A DNA stretch of 28,591 bases from Actinomycetota bacterium. Lineage in GTDB: Bacteria > Actinomycetota > Acidimicrobiia > Acidimicrobiales > Ilumatobacteraceae. This document shows, in pieces, positions 1 to 8,067 of this stretch. The number at the start of each line of letters is the position of its first letter. Positions within the stretch are counted from its first letter, which is position 1. The position numbers were made by a program, and so were the translations under genes. The DNA is taken from the NCBI GenBank assembly GCA_010024485.1, contig RGGX01000002.1:1-28591 (forward strand). The letters are read 5' to 3'. The notes under the pieces are model-generated. The model made no database searches and was not told where the DNA came from. It was given only the letters and a program-made list of their open reading frames with translations.

Positions 1-24
1 CGCACTGGCGTTCTGTCTTCTCTT

Positions 25-40
25 CCGTTTTCAAGGAGCC
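25..40 (-). promoter_or_regulatory. possible rRNA leader (boxA-like) segment
   Basis: On the minus strand this reads GGCTCCTTGAAAACGG. It resembles the CTTTGAAAAC-type antitermination leader found shortly before 16S rRNA genes in many Gram-positive bacteria. If correct, an rRNA operon transcribed leftward begins just beyond position 1. The rRNA itself is not in the window, so this is inference from a short motif. It lies downstream of the candidate promoter at 110-138. Confidence 0.3.
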
Positions 41-75
41 GAAGCTCTGGCACATCCGGCGGACCGGCTAGGTGC

Positions 76-100
76 CCTCTGGGCACATCCGTCCCAGAGG
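76..100. repeat. perfect 8-bp inverted repeat downstream of tyrS
   Basis: CCTCTGGG at 76-83 pairs with CCCAGAGG at 93-100 across a 9-nt loop. A second, overlapping hairpin (GTGCCC/GGGCAC, 72-86, 3-nt loop) is possible. Neither is followed by a T tract in either direction. It may be a U-less terminator for tyrS or a structured part of a leftward rRNA leader. The sequence does not decide between these. Confidence 0.4.
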
Positions 101-109
101 CGACTGCGT

Positions 110-138
110 ACGCTACTGCCCCGGTGTGACGGCAACAA
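110..138 (-). promoter_or_regulatory. candidate leftward promoter after tyrS
   Basis: On the minus strand a -35-like TTGTTG (133-138) is followed after exactly 17 nt by a -10-like TAGCGT (110-115), which fits the actinobacterial TANNNT pattern. It lies just beyond the tyrS stop and points at the rRNA-leader-like sequence at 25-40. It could drive a leftward rRNA operon. The call rests on motif spacing only. Confidence 0.35.
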
Positions 139-146
139 CCCCGATA

Positions 147-1412
147 TCAGGAAAAAACCCGCACCAGATGGTGTGACTTGCGTCCCTTCTGGAGCAACAG
201 ACGCTCGCCGGGAAGGCGGTCCACCGTCGACAGCGCCTCGCCGGCCTCGATGACGGTGCCGTTGCACCGGAATCCCCGCCCCTCAAGGGTCCGGCGGGCA
301 TCACCGAGGCTCGAGGCCAGTCCGATCCGCACCAGGAGCGACGGAACGTCGTCGAGGTCTCCCACCGACACCTCGCTGGAGTCGATCTCGGATCCGACCA
401 CATCGAGGGCCTCCCCGGAGGCCTCGCGGGGGTCCTGGCCGAAGAGCACCGCGGCGGCGGCACGGGCAGCATCGGCGGCCCCCTCCCCGTGCACCAGCGC
501 GGTGAGCTCGTCGGCCAGGGTGCGCTGCGCCTGCCGCTCATGCGGGGCCTGCTCGTGCGCCTCCATGACCTCGGCGATCTCACCGAGGGGCCGAAGCGAG
601 AAACGGAGGAGCCGATCGCGAACATCGGCGTCATCGGTCTGCAGCCAGAACTGGCGGAAGCGGTACGGCGACGTCCGCTCGGCATCGAGCCACACGGCTC
701 CCGACGCCGTCTTGCCGAACTTGGAACCATCGGCCTTCGTGAGCAGTGGCCAGGTCAGTCCATGGGCGGACCCACCCGAGGTACGCCGCACCATGTCGAT
801 CCCCGCGGTGATGTTCCCCCACTGATCGCTCCCGCCCATCTGCAGTTCGACGCCGTGAGCGTCGTGCAGATGCCGGAAGTCGTTCGCCTGCAGGAGCATG
901 TAGCTGAACTCGGTGTACGAGAGGCCGACCTCGCCGGCCAGGCGAGACTTCACCGAGTCCTTGGCGAGCATCTGACCGATCGTGACGTGCTTGCCGACAT
1001 CGCGAAGGAACTCCAGCACCGTCACCGGTGCCGTCCACTCGGCGTTGTCGACCAGGGTCGCCGGGTTGCCCTCCGCGCCGAAGTCGAGGAGGCGCTCCAA
1101 CTGCGCCTTGATCGAGGCGACGTTGTGGTCGAGTTCCTCGCGTGTGAGCAGGTTGCGCTCCTCGGAGCGGCCGCTCGGGTCGCCCACCATGCCGGTAGCG
1201 CCCCCGGCCAGGGGGAACACCCGATGACCGGCGTCCTGGAAACGACGGAGACCGATCTGACCGAGGAGATGTCCGACGTGCAGCGAATCAGCCGTCGGAT
1301 CGAAGCCGACGTAGACGCCGATCGGACCCGATGCCAACCGGGCGCGCAGCGCATCTCGGTCGGTCGAGTCGTGCACCAGACCGCGCTGCTCGAGCTCGGA
1401 GATCAGATCCAT
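147..1412 (-). CDS. tyrS: tyrosyl-tRNA synthetase
   Basis: This class I aminoacyl-tRNA synthetase charges tRNA-Tyr with tyrosine in the cytoplasm. The HIGH-type motif HVGH is at residues 45-48 and the KMSKS-equivalent KFGKT at 231-235. The tyrosine-pocket segment GGSDQWGN lies at about 193-200, and an S4-type RNA-binding domain fills roughly residues 350-420. At 421 aa it has the normal bacterial length. The ATG at 1412 gives the usual start MDLISELEQRGL; an in-frame ATG at 1448 would add 12 residues. Neither start has a well-placed Shine-Dalgarno. The open frame running further upstream is antisense to the DUF2332 gene and is not part of the protein. It is the last gene before the left-edge rRNA-like leader and is divergent from the DUF2332 gene. 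Confidence 0.97.
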   Translation of the reverse strand: MDLISELEQRGLVHDSTDRDALRARLASGPIGVYVGFDPTADSLHVGHLLGQIGLRRFQDAGHRVFPLAGGATGMVGDPSGRSEERNLLTREELDHNVASIKAQLERLLDFGAEGNPATLVDNAEWTAPVTVLEFLRDVGKHVTIGQMLAKDSVKSRLAGEVGLSYTEFSYMLLQANDFRHLHDAHGVELQMGGSDQWGNITAGIDMVRRTSGGSAHGLTWPLLTKADGSKFGKTASGAVWLDAERTSPYRFRQFWLQTDDADVRDRLLRFSLRPLGEIAEVMEAHEQAPHERQAQRTLADELTALVHGEGAADAARAAAAVLFGQDPREASGEALDVVGSEIDSSEVSVGDLDDVPSLLVRIGLASSLGDARRTLEGRGFRCNGTVIEAGEALSTVDRLPGERLLLQKGRKSHHLVRVFS

Positions 1413-1460
1413 CCTCTGATCTTGCCATGAGCGGCTCACCGTCGACATGCCGCTGAGGGT

Positions 1461-1466
1461 TACCCT
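1461..1466 (+). promoter_or_regulatory. -10 box for leaderless DUF2332 transcript
   Basis: TACCCT fits TANNNT and ends 6 nt before the ATG at 1473, so transcription would start at about the A of the start codon. The box sits inside a short inverted repeat, AGGGT-T-ACCCT (1456-1466), in the 60-nt region shared with the divergent tyrS. No clear -35 is seen. Confidence 0.45.
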
Positions 1467-1472
1467 TCGCCC

Positions 1473-2564
1473 ATGGCGGAGTCCACCGCGGATCTCGCGG
1501 CCCTCTTCGACCGCTTCGCCGATGAGATCGGTCGCGCCGCCCCCACCTACGGGACCATCTGCCGAGGTGTCGCCACCGAGGCCGGGGTCCTGTCGATCCT
1601 CGATGGGGTTCCCGACCCGCAGCGGCGACCGGTGCTGCTCCTCGCCGCTGTGCACCACCTCCTCCTCGACGCCCCCGACGAGCCGCTGGCCGACCACTAT
1701 CCGTCGATCTCCGGCCGGCCCGGCGACGGCGATCCGGTAGCGGCGTTCATCGAGTTCTGCGGCCGACGTCGAGCCGAGATCGTGGAGCTCGTGTCGTCGA
1801 GGAGCACACAGACGAACGATGTCGGCAGAGCAACGCTGGTGCGGATCGCCCTCCCGAGCACCGACCCACCGGCGAGAGCGCCCCTCGGCCTGATCGACCT
1901 CGGCACCAGTGCCGGCCTCAACCTCCACCTCGATCGCTTCTCCTACCGCTACCACGACGAGGGCGGTGCGGAGGTGGTGCTCGGCGACGGTTCACCCTCG
2001 CTGGACTGCCTCGTGCGCGGTCGCTCCGTCAGCGAGGTCGCCCCGTCGAGCCCGGTCGACATCGGCCTCCGCATCGGGATCGACCCCAACCCGATCGACA
2101 CCTCCGACCCGGACCAGGCTCGATGGCTCCAGGCGTGTGTCTGGGCCGACCAGGTCGAGCGACTGGCGCGCCTCCAGGTGGCGCTCGACACCGTCGCCGG
2201 CTATCGACACGAGGCCCTCATACTCCGCGGCTCGGGTCCCGACCGTCTCGAGGAGGCCGTCGCCGAGTCCCGCGCGGCCCGCTGCCATCCCGTCGTCATC
2301 AACACCTGGAGCTTCACCTACTACGAGGGGCCGGAACGCGTGCGGCAACTCGACATGCTCGACCGACTCGGCGCCGAGGGGGACCTCACCTGGATCTTCC
2401 TCGAGGCGCCGAACGAGACCCCAGAGTTGCCCTGGGGGGCGGTCGACACCTCGACCTCGCTGTCGGTGCTGCGCCGTATCGACTACCGGTCGGGACTGCG
2501 CGACGAGACCACCATCGGCATCGCGCACCCCCACGGGCGGTGGCTGGACGCGATGGACCGCTGA
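1473..2564 (+). CDS. DUF2332 family protein
   Basis: This 363-aa protein belongs to a family of unknown function found mainly in actinobacteria and proteobacteria. Recognition rests on the motif LIDLGTSAGLNL at about residues 138-149, the INTWSFTYY segment near 275, and the C-terminal GIAHPHGRWLDAMD block. The Asp-Leu-Gly-x-x-x-Gly-x-Asn pattern resembles the first loop of Rossmann-type methyltransferases, so SAM binding is possible but not shown. There is no signal peptide or membrane segment. It is divergent from tyrS and convergent with the marC-like gene, with 13 nt between the two stops. The ATG at 1473 has a -10 box 6 nt upstream, consistent with a leaderless mRNA. No function is assigned. 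Confidence 0.85.
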   Translation: MAESTADLAALFDRFADEIGRAAPTYGTICRGVATEAGVLSILDGVPDPQRRPVLLLAAVHHLLLDAPDEPLADHYPSISGRPGDGDPVAAFIEFCGRRRAEIVELVSSRSTQTNDVGRATLVRIALPSTDPPARAPLGLIDLGTSAGLNLHLDRFSYRYHDEGGAEVVLGDGSPSLDCLVRGRSVSEVAPSSPVDIGLRIGIDPNPIDTSDPDQARWLQACVWADQVERLARLQVALDTVAGYRHEALILRGSGPDRLEEAVAESRAARCHPVVINTWSFTYYEGPERVRQLDMLDRLGAEGDLTWIFLEAPNETPELPWGAVDTSTSLSVLRRIDYRSGLRDETTIGIAHPHGRWLDAMDR

Positions 2565-2577
2565 GACCGGGGCGCGC

Positions 2578-3195
2578 TCAGACCTGACGGGCGAAGGCGA
2601 TCACAGCGTCGGCGAGCATCTGGACCGCGATGGCGGCCAGCAGGAGACCCGCGATTCTGCTGAGCAGCAGGATCCCGGAGTTCCGCAGCACCCGGATCAG
2701 CAGACCGGAGAAACGCATGGCCAGGTACACGGCCACCAGGACACCGAGCACCGCCAGGGCGATCAGTCCGCGGTCACCGGCCCCGTCGGCCCGCCCCACA
2801 AACACGATCGTGGCGACGATCGCCCCGGGTCCGGCGAGGAGCGGTGTCCCGAGGGGGACCATGGCGACACCGACGTGGTCATCGGGGTCGAGGGCGTCGG
2901 CCTCATCGCTCTCGGAGCCGGTGAGCAGCTCGAGGGCCACGAGCAGCAGCAGCAGGCCACCCGCTCCCTGCAGGGCTGGCACGGAGACGTCGAGGTAGTC
3001 GAGCACCTGTCGGCCGATGATGGCGAAGGCGCCGATCACCGCCGCCGCGGTCGCCACGGCCACCAGCGCGGCCCGATTGCGTGAACGGGGCGAGAGTCGA
3101 CGGGTGACCGACAGGAAGATCGGCACGTTGCCGACCGGATCCATGATGACGAGCATCGTCACCAGGACCTCGGTGAACAGGCGAGCGTCGCTCAT
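2578..3195 (-). CDS. MarC family integral membrane protein
   Basis: This 205-aa hydrophobic protein of the MarC/UPF0056 family lies in the cytoplasmic membrane. About six membrane segments can be seen at roughly residues 8-28, 43-63, 72-93, 110-135, 140-162 and 180-200. Family marks are MDPVGNVPIFLSVT near residue 18 and the VPLGTPLLAGPGAI block near residue 112. Despite the name, a role in multiple antibiotic resistance is not supported for this family, and its substrate is unknown. Its ATG overlaps the argH stop by 4 nt (ATGA), so it is translationally coupled to the arginine operon. Export of an amino acid or intermediate would fit that position, but this is speculation. Confidence 0.88.
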   Translation of the reverse strand: MSDARLFTEVLVTMLVIMDPVGNVPIFLSVTRRLSPRSRNRAALVAVATAAAVIGAFAIIGRQVLDYLDVSVPALQGAGGLLLLLVALELLTGSESDEADALDPDDHVGVAMVPLGTPLLAGPGAIVATIVFVGRADGAGDRGLIALAVLGVLVAVYLAMRFSGLLIRVLRNSGILLLSRIAGLLLAAIAVQMLADAVIAFARQV

Positions 3196-4586
3196 GCCCT
3201 CTGCCCCGCCCGACGGCCTCGATCGGTCTCCAGACGCTGCATGAGCCGGGCGTGCTGCTCACGGCAGGCCGCGGGCGAGCCACCCCCGCGGGAGGTCCGC
3301 ATCGAGGCGCCGTTGAGCCCACCGAAGAAGGCGCGCACCTCCTCGCCGAGATCGGCGGCAGCGAGATCAGCGAGCGATCCCTCCCCGCCGAGATGGCGTC
3401 GAACCAGGGCGCCGACGGTGGCGTGGGCCTCGCGGAAGGGATGTCCGGCCCGCACCAGGAACTCGGCCAGATCGGTGGCAGCGAGCACCTCGGCGCCGGA
3501 CGCGGCATCCATGGCCTCGGGCGCGAACTCCGCGGTCGCGATCATCCCGCCGATGGCCGAGAGCGCGAGCACCACCTGGTCGACGGCGTCGAAGAGGGGT
3601 TCCTTGTCCTCCTGCAGATCCCGGTTGTAGGCGAGCGGGAGACCCTTGAGCGTCGCGAGCAGGCCGGTGAGGTGGCCGATGAGGCGCCCGGACTTCCCGC
3701 GGGCCAGTTCGGCGATGTCGGCGTTCTTCTTCTGCGGGAGCATCGAGGAGCCCGTCGCGTAGGCATCGTCGAGTCGCGCGAAGCCGAACTCCTCCGAGGT
3801 CCACAGGACCCACTCCTCTCCGATCCGCGAGAGGTGGACGCCGAGCAGGGCCAGGTCGAACAGGGCCTCGGCCACGAAGTCGCGGTCGCCGACGGCATCG
3901 AGGGAGTTGTCGAACACCGCGGCGAAGCCGAGTTCACGGGCCGTGAACTCCGGGTCGATGGGCAGCGACGTACCGGCCAGGGCGCCCGCACCCAGCGGGG
4001 AGACATCGGCCCGGGTGATCGTCGAGAGGAGCCGGTCCACGTCGCGCGAGAGCGCCCAGGCGTGAGCCATCAGATGGTGGGACAACGAGACGGACTGGGC
4101 TCGCTGCAGGTGGGTGTAGCCGGGGAGCGTGACATCGAACGTCTGGGCTGCCCGGGAGGCCAGCACCTCCTGCAGGGCGAGCACGCCGTCCACCACGTCG
4201 GTCAGGGCCTCCCGAGTCCACAGACGGAGGTCGGTCGCCACCTGGTCATTGCGACTGCGGGCGGTGTGCAGCCGAGCGCCGGCCTCTCCGGCCAACTCGG
4301 TCACCCGGCGCTCGACAGCGGTGTGGATGTCCTCATCGCTCGGCAGGAACTCCAGGGTTCCCTCGGCAAGCTCGGTCTCCACCCGGTCGAGTGCCTCGAT
4401 CACGAGATCGCCGTCCTCGCTCGACATCAAGCCGGCGCGCACCAGACCCGCGACATGGGCGCGGGACCCGCGAACGTCCTGGGGCCCGAGCCGACGATCG
4501 AACGGCAGGCTCACCGTGTAGGCCATGAGGGCCTCCGCGGGGCCGCCCTCGAAACGCCCGTGCCAGAGGGTCGAACCGTTGCTCAT
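3192..4586 (-). CDS. argH: argininosuccinate lyase
   Basis: It cleaves argininosuccinate to arginine and fumarate, the last step of arginine synthesis, as a cytoplasmic homotetramer. At 464 aa it has the normal length for the fumarase/aspartase superfamily. Visible motifs are the substrate-binding SRNDQVATD (111-119), GYTHLQRAQ (156-164), which carries the conserved Thr-His pair, and the signature GSSMLPQKKNAD (279-290) with the catalytic Ser loop. The start ATG overlaps the argR stop by 4 nt and its own stop overlaps the marC-like start by 4 nt. The order argR-argH lacks the argG that usually lies between them in actinobacteria, so argininosuccinate synthase must be encoded elsewhere. Confidence 0.97.
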   Translation of the reverse strand: MSNGSTLWHGRFEGGPAEALMAYTVSLPFDRRLGPQDVRGSRAHVAGLVRAGLMSSEDGDLVIEALDRVETELAEGTLEFLPSDEDIHTAVERRVTELAGEAGARLHTARSRNDQVATDLRLWTREALTDVVDGVLALQEVLASRAAQTFDVTLPGYTHLQRAQSVSLSHHLMAHAWALSRDVDRLLSTITRADVSPLGAGALAGTSLPIDPEFTARELGFAAVFDNSLDAVGDRDFVAEALFDLALLGVHLSRIGEEWVLWTSEEFGFARLDDAYATGSSMLPQKKNADIAELARGKSGRLIGHLTGLLATLKGLPLAYNRDLQEDKEPLFDAVDQVVLALSAIGGMIATAEFAPEAMDAASGAEVLAATDLAEFLVRAGHPFREAHATVGALVRRHLGGEGSLADLAAADLGEEVRAFFGGLNGASMRTSRGGGSPAACREQHARLMQRLETDRGRRAGQRA

Positions 4587-5074
4587 CTCCCCCGCTCCTC
4601 GTTCGAGCTGTCGAGTCCCGCGAGCTCGCGCAGGGTGTCCGCGAGCAGCGCTCCACCGATCTCCTCCGATGCCACGCAGAGCATCGTGTCATCTCCGGCC
4701 ACCGTCCCGATGAGACCCTCGACACCGCTGCGGTCGAGGGCGGAGGCGACGACGTGGGCGCACCCCGGAGGAGTGCGCACCACGACGAGCGAACCCGAGC
4801 AGGTCACCTCGGCCACCCACTCCCCCATGACCCGTCTCAACTGGTCGAGCGGGGCGACCCGATCGGGAACGAACGCCGGGAGGGCGTAGATCGACTGGCC
4901 CGAGGACGAGCGGATCTTGATCGCGCCGATGTCGTCGAGGTCGCGCGAGACGGTGGCCTGGGTGGCCGAGATGCCCTCGGTGGAGAGCTGCTCGACGAGT
5001 TGGGCCTGGCTGACGATCTCGGTGCTCTCGATGAGCCGCGTCACCGCCTGCTGACGGCGGGCCTTGGCGCTCAT
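4583..5074 (-). CDS. argR: arginine repressor ArgR
   Basis: This is an arginine-responsive DNA-binding regulator of arginine genes, working as a hexamer. The N-terminal winged helix-turn-helix spans about residues 5-65, with the recognition segment SATQATVSRDL at 36-46. The C-terminal arginine-binding and oligomerization domain carries GTVAGDDT at 123-130, which holds the Asp pair that contacts arginine. At 163 aa it has typical length. It lies inside the arginine operon between argF and argH with 4-nt overlaps on both sides, so it probably controls its own synthesis. A likely target is the argC promoter at 9091-9119, which contains the palindrome TATGCATA. Confidence 0.95.
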   Translation of the reverse strand: MSAKARRQQAVTRLIESTEIVSQAQLVEQLSTEGISATQATVSRDLDDIGAIKIRSSSGQSIYALPAFVPDRVAPLDQLRRVMGEWVAEVTCSGSLVVVRTPPGCAHVVASALDRSGVEGLIGTVAGDDTMLCVASEEIGGALLADTLRELAGLDSSNEERGR

Positions 5075-5979
5075 CGCACACCGACCAGGTGCGCGAGCAG
5101 TCCCCGGGCGGCGTGCATCCGGTCGTGGGCCTGGGTGATGACCCGGCTCCGGGGACCGTCGAAGACATCAGCTGAGACCTCGAGCCCGCGGTAGGCGGGC
5201 ATGCAGTGCATGAACACCGCGTCGTCAGCGGCGAGGGAGAAGAGCTCGGCATCGACGGTGTAGTCCGCGAAGGCCGCCCGACGGGTAGCGGCGTCGTCCT
5301 CCTGACCCATCGACACCCAGGTGTCGGTGTGGACGGCGTGGGCCCCCTCGACCGCGCTCGCCGCCGCGTCGCTCTGGGAGATCGCGCCGGCGCCGAGGAG
5401 CGACAGGCGATCGAGTTCGGCGTCGGATGCGTCGTAGCCCGCCGGGCAGGCGAGCCGAACGTCCATCCCGGACATGAGCGAGACCTCGGCCAGGGAGCGC
5501 GCGACGTTGTTGTAGTCACCCACCCAGGCGACCACCCTGCCGGTCAGGTCGCCGAACTCCCGCGTCATGGTGAGCACGTCGGCGAGGGCCTGCATCGGAT
5601 GGGAGTGATCGGACAGGAGATTCACGACCGAGGTCACGGCAGCCGCGCGCATCCGCTTGAGATGGCCATGGTCGAACACCCTCGCCGCGACGATGCGGTG
5701 GTAGCCGGCCAGCACCCGGATCACGTCCTCGACCGGCTCACGTGAATCGAGGCCGACCTCCTCACCACGGGTGTAGACGGGATGTCCACCCAATTGGCTG
5801 ACCGCCATCTCCATCGAGTGCCTCGTCCGGTTGGAGGGCTTCTCGAAGACGAGGGCGACCCCGTCACCCTCGAGGGGTCGACCGAGGTCCCCCACCGGCC
5901 GGAGAGCCAGGTCGACGACCGATGCGAGGCCCTCCGGGCCGAGGTCGGTGATGTCGAGCATCGACGGGTGCTCACTCAT
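5071..5979 (-). CDS. argF: ornithine carbamoyltransferase
   Basis: It transfers the carbamoyl group of carbamoyl phosphate to ornithine to give citrulline. Visible motifs are the carbamoyl-phosphate loop EKPSNRTR (46-53), HPMQALAD (127-134), the ornithine-binding DTWVSMGQE (219-227) and FMHCMPA (256-262) with the conserved Cys. The loop reads S-N-R-T-R where most homologues have S-T-R-T-R. The start was set at the ATG at 5979 because GGAGG (5988-5992) is 8 nt upstream. A GTG at 5988 would put the start on top of that ribosome site. This gives 302 aa and an 8-nt overlap with argD. The stop overlaps the argR start by 4 nt. Confidence 0.95.
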   Translation of the reverse strand: MSEHPSMLDITDLGPEGLASVVDLALRPVGDLGRPLEGDGVALVFEKPSNRTRHSMEMAVSQLGGHPVYTRGEEVGLDSREPVEDVIRVLAGYHRIVAARVFDHGHLKRMRAAAVTSVVNLLSDHSHPMQALADVLTMTREFGDLTGRVVAWVGDYNNVARSLAEVSLMSGMDVRLACPAGYDASDAELDRLSLLGAGAISQSDAAASAVEGAHAVHTDTWVSMGQEDDAATRRAAFADYTVDAELFSLAADDAVFMHCMPAYRGLEVSADVFDGPRSRVITQAHDRMHAARGLLAHLVGVR

Positions 5980-7189
5980 GGCCAGCACCTCCAGGGACCT
6001 GGTTCGCGATCGCGGCGGCGAGAATCCCGGTCGCCTCCTCGATCTCGTCGACGGTCACCGTGAGCGGGGGCGCCAGACGGATCGTCGAGGCGTTCACAGC
6101 GTTGACGATCAGACCGTTCTCGAGACAGTCCGCGGCGACATCGCCGGCCACGATCCCATCGGCGAGCCCGACACCGAGCAGCAGCCCGGCCCCCCGCACA
6201 CCGGTGATCCCCGGAGTCCCGGCGAGGCGCGAGCGGATCTCATCCCCGGCGGCGATCGCCATGGCCGGGGCGTCGAGGCGCAGCATCTCGTCGATCACCG
6301 CGTTGACCGCCGCGGTGGCGAGCGCGGTACCGCTGAAGGTGCTGCCGTGGTCACCCGGGGAGAACGAGGCGGCGATCGGGGTCGGTGCCCAGCAGGCGCC
6401 GACCGGCATCCCGTTGCCCATCCCCTTCGCCATGGTGACGACATCGGGAGAGATCGAGGCGTGCTCGAAACCGAACCACCGTCCGGTCCGGGCGAAACCG
6501 GTCTGCACCTCGTCGACGATCATGAGCGCGCCGGTGGCGTCGCAGAGCTCTCGGATCCCGCGCAGGTACCCCTCAGGAGCCGGCTGCACTCCTCCCTCTC
6601 CCTGGATCGACTCGATCAGGACCGCGGCGACGGAGCCGTCGACCGCGGTCGCCATGGCGTCGAGATCTCCCCATTCGACCTGCCGGAACCCCTCGGGCAT
6701 GGGTTGGAACGGTTCGTGCTTCGAGGGCTGGCCGGTCGCGGCGAGGGTCGCGAGCGTCCGCCCGTGGAAGGACCCGAGAGCGCTCACCACGGTGTGGCGT
6801 CCCCGTCCACCGTGCCGGCGGGCGAGCTTGATGGCGCACTCGTTCGCCTCGGCCCCGGAGTTGGTGAAGAAGATCTGTCCGTGGCTTCCCGTCGCCTCGG
6901 CGAGAAGGGCGTCGATCCGCTGGGCGGCCTCGGTGGCGACCGGGTTCGCGAAGAAGTTCGAGACATGGACGAGCGTGCGGGCCTGTTCCGCGATGGCGTC
7001 GGCGACGCGCTCGTTGGCGTGCCCGAGCGAGACGACCGCGATACCGGAGAGGAAGTCGAGGAGGCGGCGACCCTCGCTGTCCCACACCTCCGTCCCCTCA
7101 CCGCGGACGATCATCCTCGCCGGGGGGCCGAACACCGGCATGAAGGGGCAGTGCGCTGTCCCCTCGGTCGTGAACGCGTGCCCAGTCAT
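5972..7189 (-). CDS. argD: acetylornithine aminotransferase
   Basis: This PLP enzyme (class III aminotransferase) makes N-acetylornithine from N-acetylglutamate semialdehyde with glutamate as amino donor. The cofactor lysine is K255 in MAKGMGNGMP. D226 in IVDEVQTG contacts the pyridine nitrogen, and NSGAEANE is at 110-117. The ATG at 7189 overlaps the argB stop by 4 nt and gives 405 aa, the usual size; the longer open frame upstream is an Arg/Pro-rich antisense artefact inside argB. Such enzymes may also act as succinyldiaminopimelate aminotransferase in lysine synthesis, which cannot be judged here. Confidence 0.96.
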   Translation of the reverse strand: MTGHAFTTEGTAHCPFMPVFGPPARMIVRGEGTEVWDSEGRRLLDFLSGIAVVSLGHANERVADAIAEQARTLVHVSNFFANPVATEAAQRIDALLAEATGSHGQIFFTNSGAEANECAIKLARRHGGRGRHTVVSALGSFHGRTLATLAATGQPSKHEPFQPMPEGFRQVEWGDLDAMATAVDGSVAAVLIESIQGEGGVQPAPEGYLRGIRELCDATGALMIVDEVQTGFARTGRWFGFEHASISPDVVTMAKGMGNGMPVGACWAPTPIAASFSPGDHGSTFSGTALATAAVNAVIDEMLRLDAPAMAIAAGDEIRSRLAGTPGITGVRGAGLLLGVGLADGIVAGDVAADCLENGLIVNAVNASTIRLAPPLTVTVDEIEEATGILAAAIANQVPGGAGHE

Positions 7190-8067
7190 GACTCCCCCTC
7201 CGTCTGGTCCTCGACCATCGTTCCGATCCCCTCGACCGTCAGCAGTTCGAGCAGCAGGACGTGCTCGATCCGGCCGTCGAGGATGTGCGCCCGGCGCACC
7301 CCGTTGCGGACGGCGTCGACACAACTGGTGACCTTGGGGATCATGCCGCCGGCGATGGTGCCGTCCGCCATCAGGGCCTCGAGCTCCGCCGGGTTGGTCT
7401 GGCGGATCAGACTCTCGGCGTCGTCCAGGTCGCGACGCAGGCCCTCCACGTCAGTGAGGTACACGAGCTTCTCCGCCCCGAGGGCGACCGCCACCTCGCC
7501 GGCCACCGTGTCGGCGTTGATGTTGTAGGCCTGTCCGTTCACATCGGTGCCGACCGTGGCGACCACCGGGATGAACTCCTCCTCGATCAGCCGGTTGAGA
7601 ACCGCCGGGTTGATGCTCACGACATCACCGACGAACCCGAGTTCGGGGTCGCGGGCCTCCGCCCGGATGAGCCCACCGTCCTCGCCGCTCACCCCGACGG
7701 CGTAGTCGCCGTGCACGTTGATGGCGGCGACGATCTGCGGATTGACCTGTCCGATCAGCACCATGCGGGCGATGTCGACGGTCTCGGCGTCGGTCACCCG
7801 GAGTCCGTTCCTGAACTCCGTCTCCTTGCCGAGGCGCGACATAAGATCGCTGATCTGCGGCCCACCGCCGTGCACCACTACCGGCCGCATGCCGACGAGA
7901 CGCATCAGCACGATGTCGCGGGCGAAGACGTCGAGGGCGTCGTGGTCGGAGGTCCCGGCGAGAGCGTTGCCGCCGTATTTGACCACGACGACCTTTCCGG
8001 CGAACCGTCTGATGAAGGGCAGGGCCTCCACGAGGGTGGCGGCCCTGCCGGCTGCGTCTCCGATCAC
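7186..8067 (-). CDS. argB: acetylglutamate kinase
   Basis: It phosphorylates N-acetylglutamate with ATP, the second step of arginine synthesis and commonly the arginine-inhibited one. The amino-acid-kinase fold is shown by KYGGNA (30-35) with the catalytic Lys, HGGGPQI (66-72), the substrate-binding GLRVTD (88-93), and NINADTVAGEVA plus LVYLTDVEG in the C-terminal half. Its 293 aa include an N-terminal stretch (about residues 8-22) like the helix that arginine-sensitive hexameric forms use, so feedback inhibition is plausible. The start overlaps the argC stop by 4 nt (ATGA), leaving no space for argJ, which normally sits at this junction in actinobacteria. Confidence 0.96.
   Translation of the reverse strand: MIGDAAGRAATLVEALPFIRRFAGKVVVVKYGGNALAGTSDHDALDVFARDIVLMRLVGMRPVVVHGGGPQISDLMSRLGKETEFRNGLRVTDAETVDIARMVLIGQVNPQIVAAINVHGDYAVGVSGEDGGLIRAEARDPELGFVGDVVSINPAVLNRLIEEEFIPVVATVGTDVNGQAYNINADTVAGEVAVALGAEKLVYLTDVEGLRRDLDDAESLIRQTNPAELEALMADGTIAGGMIPKVTSCVDAVRNGVRRAHILDGRIEHVLLLELLTVEGIGTMVEDQTEGES

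Noticed and set aside
1413..1955. N-terminal extension of tyrS to a 602-aa protein
   Set aside because: The extension is antisense to the DUF2332 gene and has no synthetase domain; the family start lies at 1412.
3252..4889. 545-codon plus-strand open frame
   Set aside because: It is the complement of argH and argR in a shadow frame; the minus-strand proteins have clear motifs and tight operon overlaps.
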